A stretch of DNA of 7,463 nt from Candidatus Omnitrophota bacterium (GCA_003645745.1 QNCH01000073.1:1-7463), one strand, 5' to 3'; positions 1-6,305 are shown, counted from the first letter of the stretch. Made by a program: numbers and translations. The notes: generated by a model from the sequence alone, not told the origin.

Positions 1-6
1 TCACTC

Positions 7-107
7 AGAAGCTGTGAAATAATGCCCCCTTTTTACGTTTTTACTTTTTTTCTCAAGCGACATACAAAGAAGAACAGGCGAAAAACAGTGATTATTTCAC
101 CGCTTCT
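7..107. repeat. Long inverted repeat, 17-bp arms (16/17 paired)
   Basis: The segment 7-23 pairs with 91-107 in inverted orientation at 16 of 17 positions; the only mismatch is T13 against C101. The 67 nt between the arms are T-rich on the left and A-rich on the right. A competing pairing exists: GCCCC at 24-28 is complementary to GGGGC at 119-123, and the flanking AATAA/TTATT also pair. No convincing coding frame runs through it; one frame is open from base 1 to 141 but resembles nothing I know. It could be a small palindromic insertion (MITE-like), the folded end of an upstream transcript, or a structured RNA. Because the window begins at its left edge, I cannot check for target-site duplications or an upstream gene. 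Confidence 0.6.
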
Positions 108-135
108 CACCGATTACTGGGGCTTATTGATTCAA

Positions 136-165
136 TTATGAAATTTTCTTAATTTATGGTATAAT
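136..165 (+). promoter_or_regulatory. Putative extended -10 promoter for the HAD-OtsB gene
   Basis: A perfect TATAAT lies at 160-165 with TG at 157-158, giving the extended -10 form TGnTATAAT. No good -35 hexamer sits at 16-18 nt upstream, where the sequence around 136-142 is TTATGAA; extended -10 promoters often tolerate this. Transcription would begin near 172, leaving an untranslated leader of about 107 nt. That leader holds an 8-bp tandem repeat (187-202), the 29-bp palindrome (221-249) and the ribosome binding site. Confidence 0.55.
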
Positions 166-186
166 AAAATCTCTTAACCGTAAAAA

Positions 187-202
187 ATTGATGGATTGAT
201 GG
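187..202 (+). repeat. Tandem 8-bp repeat ATTGATGG x2
   Basis: Two exact adjacent copies of ATTGATGG occupy 187-194 and 195-202 within the leader of the first gene. This may be simple slippage; no function is evident. Confidence 0.5.
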
Positions 203-220
203 TATGTTTTTTATTATCAA

Positions 221-249
221 TATATTCAAACGTAATAGGTTTGAATATA
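221..249. repeat. 29-bp interrupted palindrome, copy 1 (inverted centre)
   Basis: Left arm TATATTCAAAC (221-231) is perfectly complementary to right arm GTTTGAATATA (239-249), with centre GTAATAG (232-238). Compared with the copies at 4467 and 5654, the centre is the exact reverse complement of CTATTAC, so this copy lies in the opposite orientation. One arm base pair is changed on both sides (C-G to T-A), which keeps the arms complementary. It lies in the leader, 15 nt before the Shine-Dalgarno sequence of the first gene. If transcribed it would form an 11-bp hairpin. Confidence 0.85.
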
Positions 250-278
250 GCATTGTTTAATTTCAGGAGGGAGATTGT

Positions 279-1895
279 ATGTGTAAATATTCTTATGGTG
301 CGGTTATCTTTGATATGGATGGAGTGATTACTAAAACAGATAAAGTGCATGCTCAAGCGTGGAAATTAATTTTTGATGAATATTTGTGTTTGCGGCAGAA
401 ACGTGATAATCAGGATTTTGTTGAATTTAGCTATAAAAATGATTATCTTAATTATGTTGATGGAAAACCGCGGCTTAAAGGCATAAAAAGTTTTCTTGCT
501 TCAAGAGGTATTGAGCTTGATTTAGGCAATCCTGATGATTCTCCTGACACTGAAACGATTTATGGGCTTGGCAATAAAAAGAATCTTAAATTCAGAGAAG
601 TGTTAAATAATGATGGCGTCGGAGTGTATGAGCCAACGGTTAATTTAGTTAACGCTTTAAAACAGAAAGGCATACGTGTTGGCATTGTTTCTTCTTCTAA
701 AAATTGTCGTTTTATTTTAGAAACAGCTGGGATTATGCATCTTTTTGAGACAAGACTTGATGGAGTTATCGCGGAAGAATTAAAACTTGAAGGCAAGCCT
801 GAAGGGGATATTTTTGTTACTGCTGCGTTGAATCTGGGTGTGAGCCCTGCTCGAAGTGTAGTTATTGAGGATGCTATCTCCGGAGTACAGGCAGGCCGAA
901 ATGGTGGTTTTGCTCTTGTCGTTGGGGTAGCAAGAAGTGATAATGCTGCTGAATTAAATAAAAACGGCGCAGATGTTACAGTTACAGATTTGTCTGTTTT
1001 GAACGTTGATTGGATACAGAATTGGTTTGATAGGAAACCTCTTCCTTTATTTAATGTGTGGGATCAACAGCAGCAAGTTACGCAGGCTTATGCTGAATTT
1101 AATATAAATGATACACGAATGTATTTTAATCCTGATTACTTACGCGCTCCAAAAAAAATATTTTGCGCAAGGAAAAAACCAGTGTTTTTTTTGGATTATG
1201 ATGGAACTTTAACTCCTATTGTGGACAGGCCTGAATTGGCATTGATTTCAGATGAAATGCGTAATTTAGTAAAACTTGTTTCTCAAAAATTTACTACTGC
1301 TATTGTTAGCGGTAGAATGCGTGAAGATGTGGAAAATCTTCTAGGTATTGAAGGATTGTTTTACGCGGGCAGTCATGGGTTTGATATTTTGGGCAATGGT
1401 GTAACAATGCTGCATCCTCAGGCTCAACAGGCGATCGCGGTTATAGATAAAATTATCCCCGCGCTTTTAAAACAAATCGGTAATATTAAAGGTGTAATTA
1501 TTGAACAAAAAAAATTTAGTGTGGCAGTACATTATAGATTAGTGGATACTGAGTATTTAGCACGAATTAAGGATATAGTGAATAAAGTCGTACAGGAAAA
1601 TAATAGTTTGCGTTTGATGCATGGAAAAAAAGTTTTTGAGATATTACCGGCAATTGAGTGGAATAAAGGTATGGCTTTACGTTGGATTATGCAGGCTTTA
1701 AATATTACCTGGGATAAGTACGTAATGGTTTATATCGGAGATGACACTACGGACGAAGATGCTTTTAGAATGGTACGCGGCAGAGGCTGTGGTATTTTGG
1801 TTTCAGATGCCCCTAAAAGTTCATCCGCGCAGTTTTATCTGTCTTCTCCTGAAGAGGTAAAAAAAATGTTTGAGCTGTTGTTAGAAGGTAATTAA
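279..1895 (+). CDS. otsB: Fused beta-phosphoglucomutase-like HAD / trehalose-6-phosphate phosphatase
   Basis: A 538-residue cytoplasmic protein with two HAD-fold phosphatase modules in tandem. Residues 1-245 form a beta-phosphoglucomutase-type domain: motif I FDMDGVIT with nucleophile D12 and acid/base D14, a helical cap at about 20-115 containing DGKPRLKG and SRGI, motif II VSSS (137-140), motif III K173 in GKPEGD, and motif IV IEDAISG with E197/D198. A linker (about 246-295) leads to the OtsB domain: motif I FLDYDGTL with D306/D308, motif II IVSGR (342-346), AGSHG (363-367), K464 in WNKG, and motif IV GDDTTDED with D488/D489/D492. All catalytic residues of both modules are present. Expected reactions are trehalose 6-phosphate to trehalose plus phosphate, and beta-glucose 1-phosphate to glucose 6-phosphate. 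The start is well supported by AGGAGGGAG at 265-273. The GH65 gene follows after 151 nt. No trehalose-6-phosphate synthase (OtsA) is visible in the window. The mutase substrate of the first domain is inferred from family and neighbour. Confidence 0.9.
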   Translation: MCKYSYGAVIFDMDGVITKTDKVHAQAWKLIFDEYLCLRQKRDNQDFVEFSYKNDYLNYVDGKPRLKGIKSFLASRGIELDLGNPDDSPDTETIYGLGNKKNLKFREVLNNDGVGVYEPTVNLVNALKQKGIRVGIVSSSKNCRFILETAGIMHLFETRLDGVIAEELKLEGKPEGDIFVTAALNLGVSPARSVVIEDAISGVQAGRNGGFALVVGVARSDNAAELNKNGADVTVTDLSVLNVDWIQNWFDRKPLPLFNVWDQQQQVTQAYAEFNINDTRMYFNPDYLRAPKKIFCARKKPVFFLDYDGTLTPIVDRPELALISDEMRNLVKLVSQKFTTAIVSGRMREDVENLLGIEGLFYAGSHGFDILGNGVTMLHPQAQQAIAVIDKIIPALLKQIGNIKGVIIEQKKFSVAVHYRLVDTEYLARIKDIVNKVVQENNSLRLMHGKKVFEILPAIEWNKGMALRWIMQALNITWDKYVMVYIGDDTTDEDAFRMVRGRGCGILVSDAPKSSSAQFYLSSPEEVKKMFELLLEGN

Positions 1896-1933
1896 TCAGA
1901 ACGTTTCAATCTACCGTACAGGGAAACGCCTAA

Positions 1934-1962
1934 ATTTTGCAAACCAATTACGTTTGAGTATA
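1934..1962. repeat. 29-bp interrupted palindrome, copy 2 (degraded left arm)
   Basis: The right arm GTTTGAGTATA (1952-1962) matches the copies at 4467 and 5654 exactly and the centre is CAATTAC, one base from CTATTAC. The left arm ATTTTGCAAAC keeps only its inner CAAAC pairing, so just 5 bp of stem remain. It begins 38 nt after the stop codon of the HAD-OtsB gene. Confidence 0.7.
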
Positions 1963-1964
1963 AA
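1937..1964 (+). promoter_or_regulatory. Possible sigma70-type promoter inside palindrome copy 2
   Basis: TTGCAA (1937-1942) is separated by 16 nt from TATAAA (1959-1964). The -10 hexamer is made from the right end of the palindrome plus the following A residues. It would give the GH65 gene its own transcript starting about 75 nt before its ATG. The hexamers are imperfect in an AT-rich setting, so read-through from the upstream promoter is equally possible. Confidence 0.3.
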
Positions 1965-2018
1965 ATTCCAAAGAGCCAAATAATTATTATAAATATTTAC
2001 AAATGCGGGGATGCACCA

Positions 2019-2029
2019 GTTTGAGTATA
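2019..2029 (+). repeat. Half-copy of the palindrome arm before the GH65 start
   Basis: GTTTGAGTATA is an exact 11-of-11 match to the right arm of the palindromes at 1934, 4467 and 5654. Neither the CTATTAC centre nor the left arm is present beside it. It ends 17 nt before the ATG at 2047, which favours that codon as the start, because the element otherwise occurs only between genes. Confidence 0.55.
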
Positions 2030-2036
2030 GATTAGT

Positions 2037-2043
2037 GAAGGGA
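2037..2043 (+). promoter_or_regulatory. Ribosome binding site deciding the GH65 start
   Basis: GAAGGGA lies just before ATG 2047. The alternative in-frame ATG at 2011 has only GCGGGG overlapping it and no well-placed Shine-Dalgarno sequence. I therefore place the start at 2047, shortening the reading frame by 12 codons. Confidence 0.6.
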
Positions 2044-2046
2044 ACA

Positions 2047-4455
2047 ATGGAAAATATTTTATGGAAAATTGTTTATAAAGGGTTTGAGCCGGAGCAGGAA
2101 GGCTTGCGTGAAACTATTTGCGCTTTAGGTAATGGGTACCTTTGTACCAGGGGCGCGGCTGTGGAAGCAATCCCTTCAGAAATTCATTATCCAGGCACAT
2201 ATATTGCGGGAGTTTATAATCGTTTGCCTACGCATATCGCAGGCAGGACAATTTTAAATGAGGATTTAATTAACTGCCCAAATTGGATGTATTTAACTTT
2301 TAGAATTGGAGATTGGGAATGGTTTTGCCCATCATCTGCGAAAATTCTTTTTTATCAGCAAGAGTTAGATATGAAACAAGGTTTTCTTTACAAAAAAATA
2401 AGATTTCAGACTCATAAAGGTTTTCGTACGAGGATTGAGGAAAAGAGAATAGTGAATATGGCTGAGCCTCATTTAGTTGCGCTCAAATATAGCATTACAC
2501 CTGAAAATTATAGCAATAGCATTACAGTACGCACAATGCTTGACGGCGCAATGTTAAATATGAATGTGGAGCGTTACCGTCAGCTTAGTTTTACGCATTG
2601 GCAGCCTTATAATTTGGGTAGATTTGGGGAAGATGGTATTTATCTTTGTAAAAAGACAAGTTCCTCCGATATTGGTGTGTGTGAAGCAGCTAAATTAAGG
2701 ATTGTATGCGGTAATAAACAGAAAAATATAAGCATTGAAGTCTTAAAACATGGAAAGGCAGTTATTGGACAAGAGTTTAGAATTTTTGTTGAAAAGGGAA
2801 AAACTTATGATATAGAAAAAATTGCGGCAATTTATACAACACAAGATGCAGGCATAAAAAATCCTAAAACCGCGGCAATTAAACATTTAAAAAATAGTAA
2901 ATGGTTTAACCAATCTTTAAATATTCATATAAAGGCATGGGCACAACTTTGGGATAAAATTGATTTATATATTCAGGGTGATGCTTTTTCTCAAAAAATT
3001 TTGCGCTTGCATATATTTCATCTTTTGCAGACAGCATCTAAACACAATGTTAAAATTGATGCTGGTTTCCCAGCGCGCGGTTTGCATGGAGAAGCTTATC
3101 GCGGGCATATTTTTTGGGATGAGATTTTTGCGATGCATTTTTTTGATTTTAATTTACCTGATACGGCTAAGGCGTTGTTGATGTACCGATATCGGCGGCT
3201 TGCGCAGGCAAGAGAATACGCAAAGGTTAATGGGTACAAAGGCTCAATGTTTCCATGGCAAAGCGGTTCAGAAGGCACAGAGGAAACACAACAGATTCAC
3301 CTTAATCCTTTATCAGGCAAATGGGGTGCTGATCATAGTTGTTTGCAAAGGCATATTTCTTTTGCGATTGCTTACAATGTATGGAGATATTACATTATAA
3401 GCGGGGATATTGAATTTCTAATAAATTATGGAGCGGAACTTTTGTTTTCTATAGCGCATTTTGGCGCAAGCCTTACTTATTATAGTAATAAAGATAAACG
3501 CTATCATACTAAGGGGCTTATGGGGCCTGATGAATTTCATGAAAAATTGCCAAATGCTGAATCTGCTGGATTACAGGATAATACGTATACTAATTTTATG
3601 ATTGTTTTGACATTACTATATGCTGAGAAAATGCTTAAAATTATTCCAGAGAAGAATAAAATTAGATTACTGAAAAAATTAGGCATTGATCAAGCAGAAC
3701 TTAAGTTCTGGCATAAAATAACTTATAGAATGAAAATTATTATTAATGAGCAGGGGATAATTAGTCAGTTCGCGGGATATTTCAAACTACAGGAATTAGA
3801 TTGGGCATATTATAGGAAGAAATATAAAAATATCCATCGGCTGGATAGAATTTTGAAAGCTGAAGGTAAATCTCCTGATGCTTATAAAGTTGCTAAACAG
3901 GCGGATGTTTTAATGATTTTTTATTTATTGCCTTTATCTGAAGTTGCGGATATTCTATCTAATTTAGGTTATAAATGGAATAAAAATTTGTTACGAAAAA
4001 ATTATAATTATTATGTAAAAAGGACTTCGCATGGTTCTACTTTAAGTAAAGTTGTACATTGTTATATCGCGCATATTTTAAGGAAAAAAAAAGAAGCATG
4101 GGATTGGTACAGGGAAGTTTTAGAATCAGATATTTATGATACTCAGGGAGGCACAACTCCTGAAGGGATTCATACAGGAGTAATGGGCGGTTCTATTGAT
4201 ATCGCTTTAAGGGCGTTTGCTGGTGTAGAAATCACCGATGATTATCTTAAAATTACTCCCAAGCTGCCTGAATGCTGGAATAAAATGAAGTTTCAACTTT
4301 GTTATAAAGGCAAATTAATTAATTTCAAGCTGAGTAAATCTGTGCTGAACATTTATATTAGTCAAAATAACGCAGAGTCTTTCGCGATAAAATTTAAAAT
4401 AAATTCTTCATTTTTTACCATTAAAACAAATGAATCTTTTAAATTTTCGTTATAG
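2047..4455 (+). CDS. GH65 family glycoside phosphorylase (trehalose/kojibiose/maltose phosphorylase-like)
   Basis: About 802 residues from ATG 2047 (814 from 2011), the usual length for GH65. In 802-residue numbering, the N-terminal beta-sandwich (about 1-265) opens with the typical LRETICALGNGYL and RGA. A linker helix region leads to the (alpha/alpha)6 catalytic barrel: HIFWDEIF (354-361) with substrate-binding W357/D358, FPWQSGSEGTEET (402-414), GPDEFHE with E496 as the expected general acid, KQADV (617-621), RTSHGSTLS (659-667) and GGTTPEGIHTG (701-711), both near the phosphate site. A small C-terminal beta domain follows. There is no signal peptide, so it should be cytoplasmic. GH65 phosphorylases cleave an alpha-linked disaccharide with phosphate and inversion, giving beta-glucose 1-phosphate, the substrate of the HAD domain encoded next door. 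Retention of the HGS and EGIH motifs favours phosphorylase over hydrolase. The exact sugar cannot be read from the sequence; trehalose or trehalose 6-phosphate is favoured by the OtsB neighbour. Confidence 0.88.
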   Translation: MENILWKIVYKGFEPEQEGLRETICALGNGYLCTRGAAVEAIPSEIHYPGTYIAGVYNRLPTHIAGRTILNEDLINCPNWMYLTFRIGDWEWFCPSSAKILFYQQELDMKQGFLYKKIRFQTHKGFRTRIEEKRIVNMAEPHLVALKYSITPENYSNSITVRTMLDGAMLNMNVERYRQLSFTHWQPYNLGRFGEDGIYLCKKTSSSDIGVCEAAKLRIVCGNKQKNISIEVLKHGKAVIGQEFRIFVEKGKTYDIEKIAAIYTTQDAGIKNPKTAAIKHLKNSKWFNQSLNIHIKAWAQLWDKIDLYIQGDAFSQKILRLHIFHLLQTASKHNVKIDAGFPARGLHGEAYRGHIFWDEIFAMHFFDFNLPDTAKALLMYRYRRLAQAREYAKVNGYKGSMFPWQSGSEGTEETQQIHLNPLSGKWGADHSCLQRHISFAIAYNVWRYYIISGDIEFLINYGAELLFSIAHFGASLTYYSNKDKRYHTKGLMGPDEFHEKLPNAESAGLQDNTYTNFMIVLTLLYAEKMLKIIPEKNKIRLLKKLGIDQAELKFWHKITYRMKIIINEQGIISQFAGYFKLQELDWAYYRKKYKNIHRLDRILKAEGKSPDAYKVAKQADVLMIFYLLPLSEVADILSNLGYKWNKNLLRKNYNYYVKRTSHGSTLSKVVHCYIAHILRKKKEAWDWYREVLESDIYDTQGGTTPEGIHTGVMGGSIDIALRAFAGVEITDDYLKITPKLPECWNKMKFQLCYKGKLINFKLSKSVLNIYISQNNAESFAIKFKINSSFFTIKTNESFKFSL

Positions 4456-4466
4456 ATATCTGCTGT

Positions 4467-4495
4467 TATACTCAAACCTATTACGTTTGAGTATA
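4467..4495. repeat. 29-bp interrupted palindrome, copy 3 (perfect)
   Basis: TATACTCAAAC (4467-4477) and GTTTGAGTATA (4485-4495) are perfect complements around CTATTAC (4478-4484). Within the centre, T-A and A-T could also pair, leaving only a C-C mismatch and one central base. It begins 12 nt after the GH65 stop and ends 11 nt before the -35 hexamer of the pilT promoter. There is no downstream T-run, so it does not look like a canonical intrinsic terminator. Confidence 0.88.
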
Positions 4496-4506
4496 TAAAG
4501 AGCAGG

Positions 4507-4535
4507 TTGACATTATTTTATCTCTATGCTATAAA
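4507..4535 (+). promoter_or_regulatory. Strong sigma70-type promoter for pilT
   Basis: A perfect TTGACA (4507-4512) is followed after 17 nt by TATAAA (4530-4535), with TG at 4527-4528 giving an extended -10. The start point would be near 4542, with a leader of about 32 nt to the ATG at 4574. This separates the pilus block transcriptionally from the trehalose block. Confidence 0.8.
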
Positions 4536-4573
4536 CTATTTAGTTAGTTATTTTTTAGAAAGGGACTTCTAAA

Positions 4574-5650
4574 ATGCCATTGCAGTTTACAATAGAAGAT
4601 TTGCTTCAAACTATGATCGAGAAAAAAGCTTCTGACTTGATCCTTCATACCGGCATTCAGCCGCAGATAAGATTGGATTCAGTATTAATCCCTTTAGAAG
4701 AGTACCCGCATTTAAATGCCGAGCAAAGTAAAAAGTTAATTTATTCGTTATTAACTGAGCAGGACATAGAACACTTTGAAGCTGAGTATGAATTAGACAA
4801 GTCTTTTAGTTTAGCAAAAATATCGCGTTTTAGGGGCAATATTTTTTTTCATCGCGGAACAGTTGCCGCAGCGATCAGGGCAATTCCGCATAACGTTCCG
4901 GGTTTTGTGGAATTAGGCTTGCCTCAGGAGCAGTTGATTAGTATTGGCCGCAAAAAGAGAGGGCTATTTTTAGTTACCGGAGCTACAGGTTCTGGGAAAA
5001 GTACTACTTTAGCCGCAATGATTGAGCATATAAATGTAGAACGCGGTTGTCATATTGTTACAATAGAAGATCCAATAGAATTTATTTATAAAAGCAAAAA
5101 AAGTGTGATCTCTCAACGTGAAATAGGCACAGACACATTTTCTTTTAAACAAGGGCTCAAATATGTGCTTCGCCAGAATCCTGATGTAATTTTAATCGGT
5201 GAAATGCGGGATTTAGAATCAATCCAGGCTGCTTTAAATATCGCGGAAACTGGACATCTTGTGTTTGCCACGCTGCATACTTCTACTGCGGTGCAGACTA
5301 TTAACAGGATTATAGATGTATTTCCGCCTAATCATCAGCAGCAGGTACGCACTCAATTATCTTCTGTTCTTGTCGGCACAATTTCACAGATTTTAATTCC
5401 AAAGTCCAATACGCAGGGGATGTGTCTCGCTACAGAGATAATGCTGGTTAATTTTGCTATGCGTACTTTAATTAGAGAAGAAAAGGAGCATCAAATTTTT
5501 TCTTTAATCCAAACAGGGAGGAAAGATGGAATGAAAACAATGAATCAATCTTTATATAATTTATATAAACAAGGAATGATTACTTATCAGGATGCATATT
5601 TACATGTTACTGATAAAAATGACTTTAAAAGATTTTTTAAGGAGTCTTAA
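4574..5650 (+). CDS. pilT: Type IV pilus retraction ATPase PilT (first paralogue)
   Basis: A 358-residue cytoplasmic hexameric ATPase that powers pilus disassembly, twitching motility and, in competent bacteria, DNA uptake. The N-terminal PAS-like domain (about 1-110) carries SDLILHTG and the IRAIP stretch (101-105). The RecA-like domain has Walker A GATGSGKST (136-144), the Asp box TIEDPIEF (163-170), Walker B ILIGEMRD (206-213) with E210, and the His box ATLHTS with H235. The C-terminal segment MRTLIRE (296-302) corresponds to the AIRNLIRE motif of classical PilT and is followed by the conserved QTGRKDGMKTMNQSL. All nucleotide-handling residues are intact. AGAAAGGGA at 4557-4565 supports the start. 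PilU-type ATPases share the core; the retained LIRE motif favours PilT. Confidence 0.92.
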   Translation: MPLQFTIEDLLQTMIEKKASDLILHTGIQPQIRLDSVLIPLEEYPHLNAEQSKKLIYSLLTEQDIEHFEAEYELDKSFSLAKISRFRGNIFFHRGTVAAAIRAIPHNVPGFVELGLPQEQLISIGRKKRGLFLVTGATGSGKSTTLAAMIEHINVERGCHIVTIEDPIEFIYKSKKSVISQREIGTDTFSFKQGLKYVLRQNPDVILIGEMRDLESIQAALNIAETGHLVFATLHTSTAVQTINRIIDVFPPNHQQQVRTQLSSVLVGTISQILIPKSNTQGMCLATEIMLVNFAMRTLIREEKEHQIFSLIQTGRKDGMKTMNQSLYNLYKQGMITYQDAYLHVTDKNDFKRFFKES

Positions 5651-5653
5651 TGT

Positions 5654-5682
5654 TATCCTCAAACCTATTACGTTTGAGTATA
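5654..5682. repeat. 29-bp interrupted palindrome, copy 4 (one arm mismatch)
   Basis: TATCCTCAAAC (5654-5664) pairs with GTTTGAGTATA (5672-5682) except for one C-T mismatch (5657/5679); the centre CTATTAC (5665-5671) is identical to copy 3. It starts 3 nt after the first pilT stop codon and has no T-run immediately after it. Confidence 0.85.
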
Positions 5683-5894
5683 TGTAAGTTTCGTTTTTAT
5701 TTGTCTTCTATTCTGACTTCTGGATTCTTTTTGAAATGATAAACAGACGAATGGAAGTGTAAAAAATTATCGATTCTGTAAAAGATCCAATATTATTTAC
5801 TGTGCTTTTTGGCACGCAGATAGAGTTTTCCGTTAGTGTTTGGGGTTGAGTATAAGTTTATCCAGAAACGAAAACAGGATAAAAAGGATTACTT
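5683..5894 (+). other. Non-coding gap between pilT and the response regulator
   Basis: Downstream of palindrome copy 4, 212 nt remain with no credible gene; the longest open stretches are only a few codons. Visible items are a small hairpin GTGC/GCAC (5802-5805 with 5812-5815), a near-copy of the palindrome arm (5844-5854), a 7-bp stem TTTATCC/GGATAAA (5857-5863 with 5877-5883) next to the ribosome binding site, and AAAAAGGA (5881-5888) as Shine-Dalgarno. A TATTAT at 5791-5796 could be a -10 but lacks a good -35. I recognise no riboswitch family. Confidence 0.5.
5844..5854 (+). repeat. Near half-copy of the palindrome arm before the response regulator
   Basis: GGTTGAGTATA differs at one base from the right arm GTTTGAGTATA. 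No centre or left arm accompanies it. Its position 40 nt before the response regulator ATG parallels the half-copy upstream of the GH65 gene. An 11-mer with one mismatch in AT-rich DNA could be chance. Confidence 0.35.
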
Positions 5895-6305
5895 ATGGGA
5901 CAAGAAAAGATTAAAGTTTTGCTTGTTGATGATGAAAAAGATTTTATCAATATGATGCAATATTGGCTTGAACAAAAGGGTTTTGATGTTTCTGTAATCT
6001 ATAGAGGCGGGCAGGTATTAGCAAAAGTAGAAACAGAAAAATTTGACATAGTGTTTCTTGATCTGTTTTTGCCCGACATACATGGTTTAGATGTGCTGCG
6101 AAGTATAAAGGCAGCGGGTAATAATATTCCTGTCGTGATTTTTAGTGCGTATGGCTCAAAGGAAAATTTAACTCAGGCTACGAAGTTGGGTATTTCTGGA
6201 TTTTTTGCTAAAGACAAAGGTTTTAATGAAGCAGTAAAATTAATCCACATTGCTCTGCGTACCCATAAAGGACTGACAAAGCCTGCAAAGGGAGAAAAAG
6301 AATGA
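5895..6305 (+). CDS. Stand-alone CheY-like response regulator receiver
   Basis: A 136-residue single receiver domain with no output domain. Acidic pocket residues D12 and D13 sit in VDDE, the phosphoacceptor is D56 in VFLDLFLPD, the hydroxyl switch residue is S84 in IFSAYG, and the conserved lysine is K106 in FFAKD. The lysine is followed by D107 rather than the usual proline. A charged tail (KGLTKPAKGEKE) extends beyond the domain. Receivers of this kind relay a histidine-kinase signal by protein contact; between two PilT genes, the plausible role is control of pilus extension, retraction or polarity, as with PilG/PilH-type proteins. No kinase is in the window. AAAAAGGA at 5881-5888 supports the start. 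Its stop overlaps the next pilT start, so the two are probably translationally coupled. Confidence 0.9.
   Translation: MGQEKIKVLLVDDEKDFINMMQYWLEQKGFDVSVIYRGGQVLAKVETEKFDIVFLDLFLPDIHGLDVLRSIKAAGNNIPVVIFSAYGSKENLTQATKLGISGFFAKDKGFNEAVKLIHIALRTHKGLTKPAKGEKE

Noticed and set aside
1..141. Open frame from base 1 to a TGA at 139-141, a possible tail of an upstream gene
   Set aside because: The translation is short, low in complexity and not recognisable, and it runs through both arms of the inverted repeat. Another frame ends at 22 and could equally be the tail.
1902..1928. Possible terminator: CGTTTC pairing with GAAACG after the HAD-OtsB stop
   Set aside because: The stem is only 6 bp with a 15-nt loop and is followed by CCTAAATTTT rather than a proper T-run.
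2960..3400. Short overlapping frames on both strands inside the GH65 gene
   Set aside because: They are shadows of a gene with intact family motifs; none has a ribosome binding site or recognisable domain.
5809..5825. Sigma-54-type promoter: TTGGCACG resembles the -24 element
   Set aside because: Ten bases after the GG the sequence is GA rather than the required GC, so the -12 element is missing.
5683..5880. Cyclic di-GMP (GEMM) riboswitch before the receiver gene
   Set aside because: The position would fit pilus control, but I could not match the conserved GEMM core or its two helices.
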